Part shown: piece by piece, positions 1 to 5,741 of the stretch | Position numbering within the stretch: the stretch's first letter is position 1 | How the letters are laid out: every line of letters starts with the position of its first letter | Position numbers and translations under genes: made by a program | Notes under the pieces: generated by a model | Told to the model about the DNA's origin: nothing | Databases searched by the model: none | Seen by the model: only the letters and a program-made list of their open reading frames with translations | NCBI GenBank assembly: GCA_013044065.1 | Contig: JABEVA010000001.1 | Location: 1 to 5,741, forward strand | Length of the DNA stretch: 5,741 nucleotides | Origin: Phycisphaerae bacterium | Lineage (GTDB): Bacteria > Planctomycetota > Phycisphaerae > WQYP01 | Direction: 5' to 3'

Positions 1-519
1 ATGGGCAAAACCAAAGATTTTCGCAACCTGTTCATCGACCAGCTTCGGGATTTGTACAGCGCTGAGACACAGTTGATCAAAGCCTTGCCGAAAATGGCCG
101 ACGCGGCAACATTGCCAGCCCTCAAAGACGCATTTCTCGGTCATCTGGAAGAAACCAAAGGGCATCTGGAACGCCTGGAAGAATTATTTCAGACGTTTGA
201 TGAAAAGCCCACAGGGAAAACCTGCGCGGCCATGAAAGGCATGATTTCAGAAGGCGACGAGATAGCCCATGAAAAGTACACCCTGCCGGTTCGGGATGCC
301 GGACTCATCGCCGCAGCGCAAAGAGTCGAGCATTATGAGATGGCCGCTTATGGTACAGCTCGGGCATTTGCATTGCAGTTAAATGATAAATCTATTGCAG
401 CGAAGCTTCAGTTGACGTTAAAAGAAGAAAGCGATTGCGATAAGAAACTCACACTGCTGGCCCGCTCGGCCGTAAACGAACGGGCGTGCGAAGAGCAAGA
501 GCAGCTTGCCAATGCGTAA
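1..519 (+). CDS. YciE/YciF-type ferritin-like protein (DUF892), copy 1
   Basis: 172-residue protein of the DUF892 (YciE/YciF) family: small, mostly helical, ferritin-like four-helix-bundle proteins that can carry a di-metal site and are linked to stress responses; their exact activity is not settled. Visible family marks are the first-helix motif LYSAETQL (residues 18-25, E22 a likely metal ligand), the second-helix stretch HLEETKGHLERLEE (48-61), RVEHYEMAAYGTARA (108-122, with E110, H111 and E113) and the fourth-helix LKEESDCDKKL (140-150, with E142, E143 and D147). Ligand assignments are by analogy with ferritin-like folds. Length matches the family's usual 160-170 residues. The ATG is the first base of the window, so the ribosome binding site and promoter are not visible, but the protein begins just where family members do, so the start is probably real. 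No signal peptide or membrane segment; cytoplasmic. A paralogue follows at 696. Confidence 0.9.
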   Translation: MGKTKDFRNLFIDQLRDLYSAETQLIKALPKMADAATLPALKDAFLGHLEETKGHLERLEELFQTFDEKPTGKTCAAMKGMISEGDEIAHEKYTLPVRDAGLIAAAQRVEHYEMAAYGTARAFALQLNDKSIAAKLQLTLKEESDCDKKLTLLARSAVNERACEEQEQLANA

Positions 520-524
520 TTGCC

Positions 525-574
525 GTCACGCACTGTGAGTTGGCTTTCAGTGCTGTGACTTTCTTTCGTTCTTT
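525..574 (+). terminator. Probable first intrinsic terminator after DUF892 copy 1
   Basis: Six bases after the stop codon, GTCACGCACTG (525-535) pairs with CAGTGC-T-GTGAC (548-559), giving an 11-bp stem with a single bulged T at 554 and a 12-base loop. It is followed by a pyrimidine-rich stretch (560-574) with T triplets broken by C and G. The broken T tract makes it a weaker terminator than the one at 591-629; it could also be a 3'-end stabilising hairpin. Confidence 0.6.
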
Positions 575-590
575 CCATCCCCTCGTTCCG

Positions 591-629
591 ATGTGGAGGT
601 TCATGTGTTATGGACCTCCACATTTTTTT
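591..629 (+). terminator. Strong intrinsic (Rho-independent) terminator
   Basis: ATGTGGAGGT (591-600) is the exact reverse complement of ACCTCCACAT (614-623). The stem can extend inward through TCAT/ATGG (one T-G wobble) to 14 pairs with a 5-base loop, and it runs directly into seven Ts (623-629). This is a textbook intrinsic terminator on the + strand. There is no A run on its left side, so it is not expected to work in the other direction. It separates DUF892 copy 1 from the downstream genes. Confidence 0.9.
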
Positions 630-659
630 AGCCCTTTCCTGGGGCACAACTGAAATACT

Positions 660-671
660 TAGGAATTCCTA
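660..671 (+). repeat. 12-bp perfect palindrome TAGGAATTCCTA upstream of DUF892 copy 2
   Basis: TAGGAATTCCTA is self-complementary and lies 24 bases before the second DUF892 start, in the region where that gene's promoter should be (between the terminator at 629 and the Shine-Dalgarno at 684). It could be an operator half-site pair or chance. I could not pick a convincing -35/-10 pair around it: TACTTA (656-661) and TATTTA (670-675) are only weak -10 candidates with no good -35 partner. Confidence 0.3.
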
Positions 672-683
672 TTTACTATTGCT

Positions 684-687
684 GGAG
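684..687 (+). promoter_or_regulatory. Shine-Dalgarno site GGAG for DUF892 copy 2
   Basis: GGAG lies 8 bases before the ATG at 696, an ideal spacing. It fixes this ATG as the start, which also aligns residue for residue with the start of the upstream paralogue. Confidence 0.75.
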
Positions 688-695
688 AATCCGCC

Positions 696-1151
696 ATGGT
701 CAGAACAAGAACCTTTCAAGGATTATTTCTGGATCAGATCCGCAGCCTGTATAGTGCCGAAACGCAGTTGCTGCGCCTACTGCCCAGAATGACGCGCGCG
801 GCCACCCTTCCGGCGCTTAAGCAGGATTTTCTCAACCATATTGAAGACACCAAAGAGAATCTGGCCCGACTGGAAGAACTATTCCACCGACTCAAAGATA
901 CACCTTGGGGCAAACACTGCAGCGCCATGCAGGGAATTGTTTTTGAATGCAACGGTATGACCCAGGCCAATTATTGCCAATCCGTGCGGGACGCCGGACT
1001 CATGGCCGGTGCCGAGAGAATTGAACATTATGAAACCGCAGCGTACGGCACCGCCCGGGCGTTTGCCCTGCTGCTTCAGGATCGCCAAAGTGCGGTGCAG
1101 TTGAAGCGAACATTGAAGGAAGAATCGACCACTTTGAAATTGTTGTTGTGA
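696..1151 (+). CDS. YciE/YciF-type ferritin-like protein (DUF892), copy 2, C-terminally truncated
   Basis: 151-residue DUF892 protein aligning without gaps to copy 1, with about 85 of 151 positions identical (hand count). It keeps LYSAETQL (18-25), HIEDTKENLARLEE (48-61) and RIEHYETAAYGTARA (108-122). Differences fall at sites likely to matter for metal binding: E51 is Asp, H55 is Asn, and the fourth-helix Asp (D147 of copy 1) is Leu. The reading frame ends at a TGA matching Leu152 of copy 1, removing about 21 residues; similarity to the copy 1 tail continues past the stop (see 1152-1180). The protein may still fold, since most of the four-helix core is present, or it may be on the way to becoming a pseudogene. 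It has its own Shine-Dalgarno, sits after a strong terminator, and lies 32 bases before the GH15 gene, so it may be the first gene of that operon. Cytoplasmic. Confidence 0.85.
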   Translation: MVRTRTFQGLFLDQIRSLYSAETQLLRLLPRMTRAATLPALKQDFLNHIEDTKENLARLEELFHRLKDTPWGKHCSAMQGIVFECNGMTQANYCQSVRDAGLMAGAERIEHYETAAYGTARAFALLLQDRQSAVQLKRTLKEESTTLKLLL

Positions 1152-1180
1152 CTTCACAAAAGCTCCGTAACGAAAGGTAA
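1152..1180 (+). pseudogene. Relic of the lost C-terminal tail of DUF892 copy 2
   Basis: Reading on in frame after the TGA gives LHKSSV, which lines up without a gap with LARSAV of copy 1 (residues 153-158). The next bases, GTAACGAAAGG, match copy 1 GTAAACGAACGG minus one A; restoring that A gives NER, as in copy 1, followed by TAA at 1178-1180. So one nonsense change plus a one-base loss would explain the short protein. The stretch is short and the match could partly be chance. Confidence 0.5.
1173..1177 (+). promoter_or_regulatory. Shine-Dalgarno site AAAGG for the GH15 gene
   Basis: AAAGG lies 6 bases before the ATG at 1184. The next in-frame ATG (1217, residue 12) has no comparable site, so 1184 is the better start. 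The site falls inside the relic tail of DUF892 copy 2. Confidence 0.6.
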
Positions 1181-1183
1181 TAC

Positions 1184-3685
1184 ATGAAACTGAATCATTC
1201 AGAATCTGTTACAACCATGACGCTGGAACATAATTCTCCCGTCGAGACATCCGCCCCCGGTGCGCCGGGCATAGCAGCCCGCTGGACTTCCAGTGCCAAA
1301 ACCGGGGTGGGCACCGCCTTGGGAAATAAAAGCCACGTCTGGTTCACCCTCAGCCACGGCATTGTTAATGAAGTATATTATCCGCGCATTGATCAGGCGT
1401 GCATTCGGGATATGGGTTTCATCGTGACCGATGGCACCGATTTCTTCTCTGAGGAAAAACGCGATACCCATTCCACGGTTCACTGGCTGGCTGAAGGCGT
1501 CCCGGGATTTCGGATAACCAACACCTGCCGGGCGGGCCGCTACCGCATTGAAAAGGAGATTCTTTCAGATCCACATCGCAACACGCTCTTGCAACATGTA
1601 CGGTTTATGCCGCAGCAGGATAATCTTGCCGACTACCATCTGCATGTGCTCGTGGCCCCGCATCTGCAAAACCATGGCAATGACACTACTGCGTGGGTGG
1701 GGGAATTTGAAGGCACTCCCATGCTTTTTGCCCGGCGGAACGGAATCGCATTGGCACTGGCATGTTCCGCACCGTGGTTAAAACGCTCGGTGGGTTACGT
1801 GGGTACATCCGATGGCTGGCAGGACCTCAAGGCGCACAATAAGATGACCTGGGAATATACGCAGGCGGAACATGGCAATGTGAGCCTTGTCGCCGAGATC
1901 GGGATGCTGAAATCGCATGGCGACGTGGTTTTGGCGTTGGGTTTTGGAGATAGCCCGGAAGATGCGGCGCGCAGTGCTCTGGGCAGCCTGGAGGACGGCT
2001 TTGAAAAAGCCAAACACGATTACATCACCGGATGGCGGGAATGGATGAAAACGCATGGAGCGCTGCATAAAAGCGGTGTAGGTCCCGGTGATCTTTTTCA
2101 TAAAAGCCTAGCGGTTCTGCGCACGCATGAAACCAAGACACCGCCTGGCGGCTTCATTGCCAGCCTGTCGATCCCATGGGGGTTCAGCAAAGGCGATAAG
2201 GATATATGCGGGTACCACCTGGTCTGGGCACGCGATATGGTGGAAACCGCCGGAGGCCTGCTGGCGGCTGGTGCCCACGAGGATGCACGCCGCGTGCTGA
2301 ATTATTTGCGCACCACACAGCAGCCCGATGGACATTGGCCGCAGAATATGTGGGCGGACGGTACACCGTATTGGAAGGGAATCCAAATGGATGAGACGGC
2401 TTTGCCCATTCTTCTGGTGGATCTGGCCCGTCGTGAAAAGGCTCTGACGGATGCCGACGTGACTCACTTTTGGCCCATGGTGCGGCAAGCCGCACGCTAT
2501 CTGGTGCGTAATGGACCCGTCAGTCAGCAGGATCGGTGGGAAGAAGATCCCGGCTATACCCCGTTTACCGTTGCCGCGGAAATTGCCGCACTTCTAGCGG
2601 CGGCGGAAATGGCGGAGTGCAATCAGGAAGCCGCCATTGCCGGTTATCTGCGAGAAACCGCGGATACTTGGAACGACTGTATTGAACGCTGGATGTACGC
2701 CTCGGATACGCCATGGTGCCAAGAATATAAGGTTGATGGATATTATGTCCGCATTGCTCCGCGTGAGACGGGTCTGCGGGCATCGCGTTTTGAAAAAATG
2801 GTGCATGTAAAAAATGTTGCCGATGCGCAAGACAGCCGCGCCGCCGCTGAATTGATAAGTCCGGATGCTTTAGCCCTGGTGCGTTTTGGCTTGCGCGCCG
2901 CTGATGATCCGCGCATTGGCAACACGACCAAAATCATTGATGCCTTATTAAAGATCAAAACCCCCACGGGCGATACCTGGCATCGCTATAACGATGATGG
3001 ATATGGTGAACATGCCGATGGTGCACCCTTTGATGGGACAGGTATTGGCCGAGGCTGGCCATTGCTTACCGGGGAGCGTGCGCATTTTGAATTGGCCGCT
3101 GGCCGGGACGCAAATGCGCAACGCCTGCTGGCCGCACTGGAGTCTTTCGCCAATGAAAGCGGCTTAATTCCGGAACAAGTTTGGGATTCGCCGGATATGC
3201 CCGAGCGCGAATTACATTTTGGCCGACCTTCCGGCTCGGCCATGCCGCTGGTCTGGGCCCACGCCGAGTACCTCAAGCTGCGCCGTTCACTGCACGACGG
3301 ACACATATTTGATATGCCGCCGCAAACGGTGCAGCGCTACATCAAGGATAAAACCGTATCCACTCGGATGATCTGGCGGTTTAACCATAAGCTGCATTCC
3401 ATGCCCGGCGGAAAAATCTTACGCATCGAGACCACCAGCCCCGCGATCATCCACTGGAGTAACGACAATTGGACGACAACGGTGGATATTAAAACACACG
3501 ATGTGGGCTTGGGGATGCACCTTGCCGATCTACCAACGCAGGACCTTCCGGAAGGAAAGCTGGTCGCATTTACGTTCTACTGGCCACAGGCCGATCATTG
3601 GGAAGGCACGGATTTCAATGTGCATATTGGTGCGTTGCGGCAAAATCAAAAAATTGGACAAAAAGAAAAGAAGTCTGAATCGTGA
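1184..3685 (+). CDS. Bacterial GH15 glucoamylase/glucodextranase-type glucosidase
   Basis: 833-residue glycoside hydrolase of family GH15 (glucan 1,4-alpha-glucosidase/glucodextranase type), expected to release glucose from non-reducing ends of alpha-glucans with inversion. The likely order is an N-terminal beta-sandwich (about 25-285, opening with the family-typical GVGTALG, VWFTLSHGIVNEVYYPRID), an (alpha/alpha)6 catalytic barrel (about 300-705) and a C-terminal beta domain (about 706-815, with the RY...W.F, IIHWSNDNW and FTFYW...WEGTDFNVHIG patterns). Catalytic residues by analogy with clostridial glucoamylase are E404 in QMDETALPIL (acid) and E664 in GLIPEQVWD (base). Substrate-site blocks WARDMVETAGG (348-358), RWEEDPGYTPFT (451-462) and GIGRGWPLLTGERAHFELA (620-638) are present. 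There is no hydrophobic N-terminal signal, unlike secreted homologues, so it is probably cytoplasmic. The tail (819-833) is lysine-rich and unstructured. The stop overlaps the transporter start. Alternative: a GH15 trehalase or other alpha-glucosidase; substrate cannot be read from sequence. Confidence 0.92.
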   Translation: MKLNHSESVTTMTLEHNSPVETSAPGAPGIAARWTSSAKTGVGTALGNKSHVWFTLSHGIVNEVYYPRIDQACIRDMGFIVTDGTDFFSEEKRDTHSTVHWLAEGVPGFRITNTCRAGRYRIEKEILSDPHRNTLLQHVRFMPQQDNLADYHLHVLVAPHLQNHGNDTTAWVGEFEGTPMLFARRNGIALALACSAPWLKRSVGYVGTSDGWQDLKAHNKMTWEYTQAEHGNVSLVAEIGMLKSHGDVVLALGFGDSPEDAARSALGSLEDGFEKAKHDYITGWREWMKTHGALHKSGVGPGDLFHKSLAVLRTHETKTPPGGFIASLSIPWGFSKGDKDICGYHLVWARDMVETAGGLLAAGAHEDARRVLNYLRTTQQPDGHWPQNMWADGTPYWKGIQMDETALPILLVDLARREKALTDADVTHFWPMVRQAARYLVRNGPVSQQDRWEEDPGYTPFTVAAEIAALLAAAEMAECNQEAAIAGYLRETADTWNDCIERWMYASDTPWCQEYKVDGYYVRIAPRETGLRASRFEKMVHVKNVADAQDSRAAAELISPDALALVRFGLRAADDPRIGNTTKIIDALLKIKTPTGDTWHRYNDDGYGEHADGAPFDGTGIGRGWPLLTGERAHFELAAGRDANAQRLLAALESFANESGLIPEQVWDSPDMPERELHFGRPSGSAMPLVWAHAEYLKLRRSLHDGHIFDMPPQTVQRYIKDKTVSTRMIWRFNHKLHSMPGGKILRIETTSPAIIHWSNDNWTTTVDIKTHDVGLGMHLADLPTQDLPEGKLVAFTFYWPQADHWEGTDFNVHIGALRQNQKIGQKEKKSES
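3682..3685 (+). promoter_or_regulatory. GTGA stop/start overlap coupling GH15 and sugar porter
   Basis: The GTG start of the porter (3682-3684) overlaps the TGA stop of the GH15 gene (3683-3685). Purine-rich AAGAAG (3668-3673) lies 8 bases upstream as a weak Shine-Dalgarno. Such an overlap usually means translational coupling, so the two proteins are probably made together. Confidence 0.75.
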
Positions 3686-5052
3686 CCGACAAATCGCAAA
3701 ATCACGGGAAGCAACTTGTTTATCTGGCCACGGCCGTATCCGCGATGGGCGGTATGCTTTTCGGTTATGACATTGGGGTCATTTCCGGGGCCATTCTGTT
3801 TATCAAGAAAGATTTCTCGCTTTCTCCGATCCTGGAGGAAATTGTCGTCAGTGCGGTGTTGCTGGGATCGCTGGCCGGTGCGGCGATCGGTGGTACGCTG
3901 ACCGACCGCTTTGGGCGTCGGAAATTATTGATTGTTACGGCGATTATCTTTGCCGTGGGGGCCATCGGTGCGGCTTTGGCACCAGGCACAACTTGGCTGA
4001 TTGCCGCCCGGATCATTGCAGGCGTGGCCATCGGCATCGCCTCGTTTGTCGCGCCGCTCTATATTTCCGAGATTGCCCCGGTTGATATCCGGGGGAAACT
4101 TGTTTCGATTAATCAAGTCGCCCTTACCAGCGGTATTGTGATTTCCTATTTAATTGACTATGCATTTGCCGGCGCTGAGGCTTGGCGCTGGATGTTTGCC
4201 ATGGCCCTGGTTCCCGCGGCGATATTCGGCATCGGGCTGATTTTTATTCCGGATAGCCCGCGCTGGCTCGCTGCTCATGGACAGTTGGACAAAGCCCGAT
4301 CCGTGCTTGGGAAGATTAGAAAACCCGAAGATGTGGAATCCGAGCTAAGCCGTATTCAGAAAAATGCAGCCCAGCAAAAAGGCCATTGGTCGGAGCTATT
4401 AAGCCCGGTTCTGCGCATGGCTATGATCGTAGGCATCGGGCTGGCGATAGCGCAACAGGTCACCGGCATCAACACCGTGATCTATTATGCCCCGACGATT
4501 TTTAAGTTTGCGGGATTCTCTTCTTCATCGGTGGCAATCCTGGCCAGTGTGGGCGTTGGCGCGATCAATGTCATATTTACACTCGTGGCCATGGGGTTAA
4601 TGGATCGCGTGGGGCGGCGCCCCCTTTTGCTGGTCAGCCTGGCGGGCATGGCGCTGAGCCTGGCCGTGTTGGGATTGGCGTTTGCACTGCCACAAATGTC
4701 GGGCATATTGGGATGGGTGGCGGTGGGAAGCCTTATGGCCTACGTGGGATCATTCGCGGTAGGTCTTGGGCCGGTGTTCTGGCTGATACTCTCTGAGATT
4801 TACCCTCTGGCCATCCGAGGCCGGGCGATGAGCATCGGAACCATGGTCAACTGGGGCGGCAACCTGATTGTTGCGGTGTCGTTTCTGACTCTTACGCATG
4901 TGATCGGTAAGGCCGGCACGTTCTGGATGTTTGGAGCCGTCAGCGTCGGGGCGTGGTGCTTTGCGTATTTTCTGGTACCCGAGACAAAGGGCAAAACCCT
5001 GGAAGAAATTGAAACGCACTGGCGTGCGGGAAAGCGACCGCGGGCATTATGA
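3682..5052 (+). CDS. MFS sugar porter, probable sugar:proton symporter
   Basis: 456-residue inner-membrane transporter of the major facilitator superfamily, sugar porter family (XylE/GalP/AraE/GLUT type), with about 12 membrane helices and the usual family length. Signature motifs in order: FGYDIGVISGA (27-37), DRFGRRK (75-81), PLYISEIAPVDIRGK (125-139), PDSPRWL (190-196), QQVTGINTVIYYAPTIF (258-274), DRVGRRP (308-314), GPVFWLILSEIYPLAIRGRA (363-382) and VPETKGKTLEEIE (432-444). By analogy with E. coli XylE, Q145, Q258, Q259, N264 and W367 fall at sugar-contact positions, and D30 with R110 match the Asp/Arg pair used for proton coupling, favouring symport over facilitated diffusion. The GTG start is preferred because the next Met (residue 22) would cut into helix 1. 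It lies between and overlaps the GH15 and DUF4396 genes, suggesting import of a sugar or small glucoside related to the GH15 enzyme. The exact sugar cannot be told. Confidence 0.93.
   Translation: MTDKSQNHGKQLVYLATAVSAMGGMLFGYDIGVISGAILFIKKDFSLSPILEEIVVSAVLLGSLAGAAIGGTLTDRFGRRKLLIVTAIIFAVGAIGAALAPGTTWLIAARIIAGVAIGIASFVAPLYISEIAPVDIRGKLVSINQVALTSGIVISYLIDYAFAGAEAWRWMFAMALVPAAIFGIGLIFIPDSPRWLAAHGQLDKARSVLGKIRKPEDVESELSRIQKNAAQQKGHWSELLSPVLRMAMIVGIGLAIAQQVTGINTVIYYAPTIFKFAGFSSSSVAILASVGVGAINVIFTLVAMGLMDRVGRRPLLLVSLAGMALSLAVLGLAFALPQMSGILGWVAVGSLMAYVGSFAVGLGPVFWLILSEIYPLAIRGRAMSIGTMVNWGGNLIVAVSFLTLTHVIGKAGTFWMFGAVSVGAWCFAYFLVPETKGKTLEEIETHWRAGKRPRAL
5049..5052 (+). promoter_or_regulatory. ATGA stop/start overlap coupling porter and DUF4396 gene
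   Basis: The ATG of the DUF4396 gene (5049-5051) overlaps the TGA stop of the porter (5050-5052). No strong Shine-Dalgarno is seen at ideal spacing (GGGAAAG at 5028-5034 is too far upstream), so translation probably depends on ribosomes finishing the porter. Confidence 0.7.
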
Positions 5053-5741
5053 ACACATTTGGAATTGTTGCATGGATTTCATTGGCGTTAGCCTTCTTTT
5101 GCGCCGCTGTTATTGCCTATGACGAGTTTCGCCATCCGCAAAAAATGTGGATCATGAACATCGTGTGGCCGGTTACAGCGCTTTATTTCAGCGTTTTTGC
5201 CTTATGGGCCTACTTTCGCTTTGGCACCGGAAATCAAAAGATGTCTGCGGAAAGCATCACCGGCCACCAACGCGATCTTATGCGGCAAAGCCGCAAGGAG
5301 CCAACCTCGGCCGATATCGGGATTTCCGATTCCCATTGCGGGGCCGGCTGCACGATCGGAGACATCATTGCCGGATTTGTCTTATTTGCACTTGGATGGA
5401 CACTTTTCGGCAAGCCACTTTTTGCCCAATACGCCGCGGATTTATTACTCGCGTGGCTCTTGGGAATAATCTTTCAATACTTCACAATCATGCCCCTGCG
5501 GCATCTGTCAACCTTGCAGGCACTCCTGGCTGCCATCAAGTCCGATACGCTTTCTATTCTCGCTTTTGAAATCGGACTTTTCGCATGGATGGCTCTTACC
5601 TCGTTCGTCTTTTTTCCATCCCCGCACCTGCGTGTAACCGGCCCGGATTACTGGTTCATGATGCAAATTGGCATGATCTTTGGATTCGTAACATCGTACC
5701 CGATGAATCGCTGGCTCATAAAGGCCGGATGGAAGCAGGCG
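5049..5741 (+). CDS. DUF4396 multi-pass membrane protein (3' end outside window)
   Basis: The frame is open for 231 codons to the last base of the window with no stop, so the gene is cut at its 3' end; the final residues resemble the end of the DUF4396 domain, so probably little is missing. I recognise the family from SHCGAGCTIGDIIA (95-108) and the near-terminal DYWFMMQIGMIFGFVTSYPMNRWLIKAG (200-227). About six hydrophobic helices are visible: roughly 3-23, 33-55, 104-120, 127-148, 166-190 and 200-217, with a polar, charged segment (60-95) between helices 2 and 3. Family function is unknown to me. H96, C97 and C101 could bind a metal or take part in redox chemistry at the start of helix 3, but that is inference. 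The ATGA overlap with the porter puts it in the same operon. Other frames here hold only shadow reading frames. Confidence 0.85.
   Translation, partial: MNTFGIVAWISLALAFFCAAVIAYDEFRHPQKMWIMNIVWPVTALYFSVFALWAYFRFGTGNQKMSAESITGHQRDLMRQSRKEPTSADIGISDSHCGAGCTIGDIIAGFVLFALGWTLFGKPLFAQYAADLLLAWLLGIIFQYFTIMPLRHLSTLQALLAAIKSDTLSILAFEIGLFAWMALTSFVFFPSPHLRVTGPDYWFMMQIGMIFGFVTSYPMNRWLIKAGWKQA

Noticed and set aside
610..792. 60-codon open frame starting inside the terminator hairpin
   Set aside because: It begins within the strong terminator stem and overlaps the start of DUF892 copy 2 in another frame; nothing supports translation.
1217..1219. Alternative ATG for the GH15 gene at residue 12
   Set aside because: It lacks a Shine-Dalgarno, while the ATG at 1184 has AAAGG at ideal spacing; neither start creates a signal peptide.
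2108..2488. 126-codon open frame on the minus strand inside the GH15 gene
   Set aside because: It is fully antisense to the catalytic domain with its conserved motifs, shows no recognisable family and has no Shine-Dalgarno or gene context.
3745..3747. Alternative ATG start for the porter at residue 22
   Set aside because: It would remove the beginning of the first membrane helix; the GTG at 3682 overlaps the upstream stop and gives the usual family length.
5147..5569. 140-codon + strand open frame near the window end (and a shorter one at 5197-5469)
   Set aside because: Both lie out of frame within the DUF4396 coding region, whose own frame carries clear family motifs and membrane helices; their products are Arg/Cys/His-rich with no family signature.
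1..5741. CRISPR array, insertion sequence, tRNA or phage-related content
   Set aside because: No regularly spaced repeats, terminal inverted repeats with a transposase, tRNA-like cloverleaf or phage genes were seen; coding density of recognisable metabolic and stress families accounts for nearly the whole window.

Overview
The window reads as part of a bacterial chromosome of moderate, slightly GC-leaning composition (judged by eye, not counted). All four complete genes and one gene cut by the window end lie on the + strand. Tightly packed genes, short Shine-Dalgarno sites, intrinsic terminators and the gene families (YciE/YciF-type ferritin-like proteins, a bacterial GH15 glucoamylase-type enzyme, an MFS sugar porter, a DUF4396 membrane protein) fit a Gram-negative, probably proteobacterial, organism. 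I cannot assign a genus from sequence alone. No mobile element, tRNA, rRNA or CRISPR array is visible.

Layout: 1-519 encodes a full-length YciF/DUF892 protein. Two hairpins follow, an imperfect one at 525-559 with a T-rich tail and a near-perfect one at 591-623 with a run of seven Ts, so this gene is transcriptionally closed off. At 696-1151 is a second DUF892 copy, about 56% identical to the first over 151 gap-free residues, but it stops early. The DNA after its stop still resembles the tail of the first copy, so its end appears to have decayed. Only 32 bases later, 1184-3685 encodes an 833-residue glucoamylase/glucodextranase-type GH15 enzyme with both catalytic glutamates and no signal peptide. 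It overlaps by GTGA (3682-3685) with a 456-residue sugar:proton symporter-like MFS protein (3682-5052). That gene overlaps by ATGA (5049-5052) with a DUF4396 multi-pass membrane protein that runs off the window (5049-5741 and beyond).

How the genes may work together (inference): the last three genes look like one translationally coupled operon, possibly led by the second DUF892 gene. The porter would bring in a sugar or short glucoside, the apparently cytoplasmic GH15 enzyme would release glucose from alpha-glucans or alpha-glucosides, and the DUF4396 protein has an unknown membrane role. DUF892 proteins are known from stress-induced loci (for example the yciGFE-katN region of enteric bacteria), so a link between stress and carbohydrate reserves is a reasonable guess but is not shown by the sequence.

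Nothing here amounts to a clearly new defence or mobile system. The most unusual points are the decayed tail of the second DUF892 copy, the double terminator between the duplicates, and the coupling of an uncharacterised HCxxxC-motif membrane protein to a glucoamylase/porter pair.
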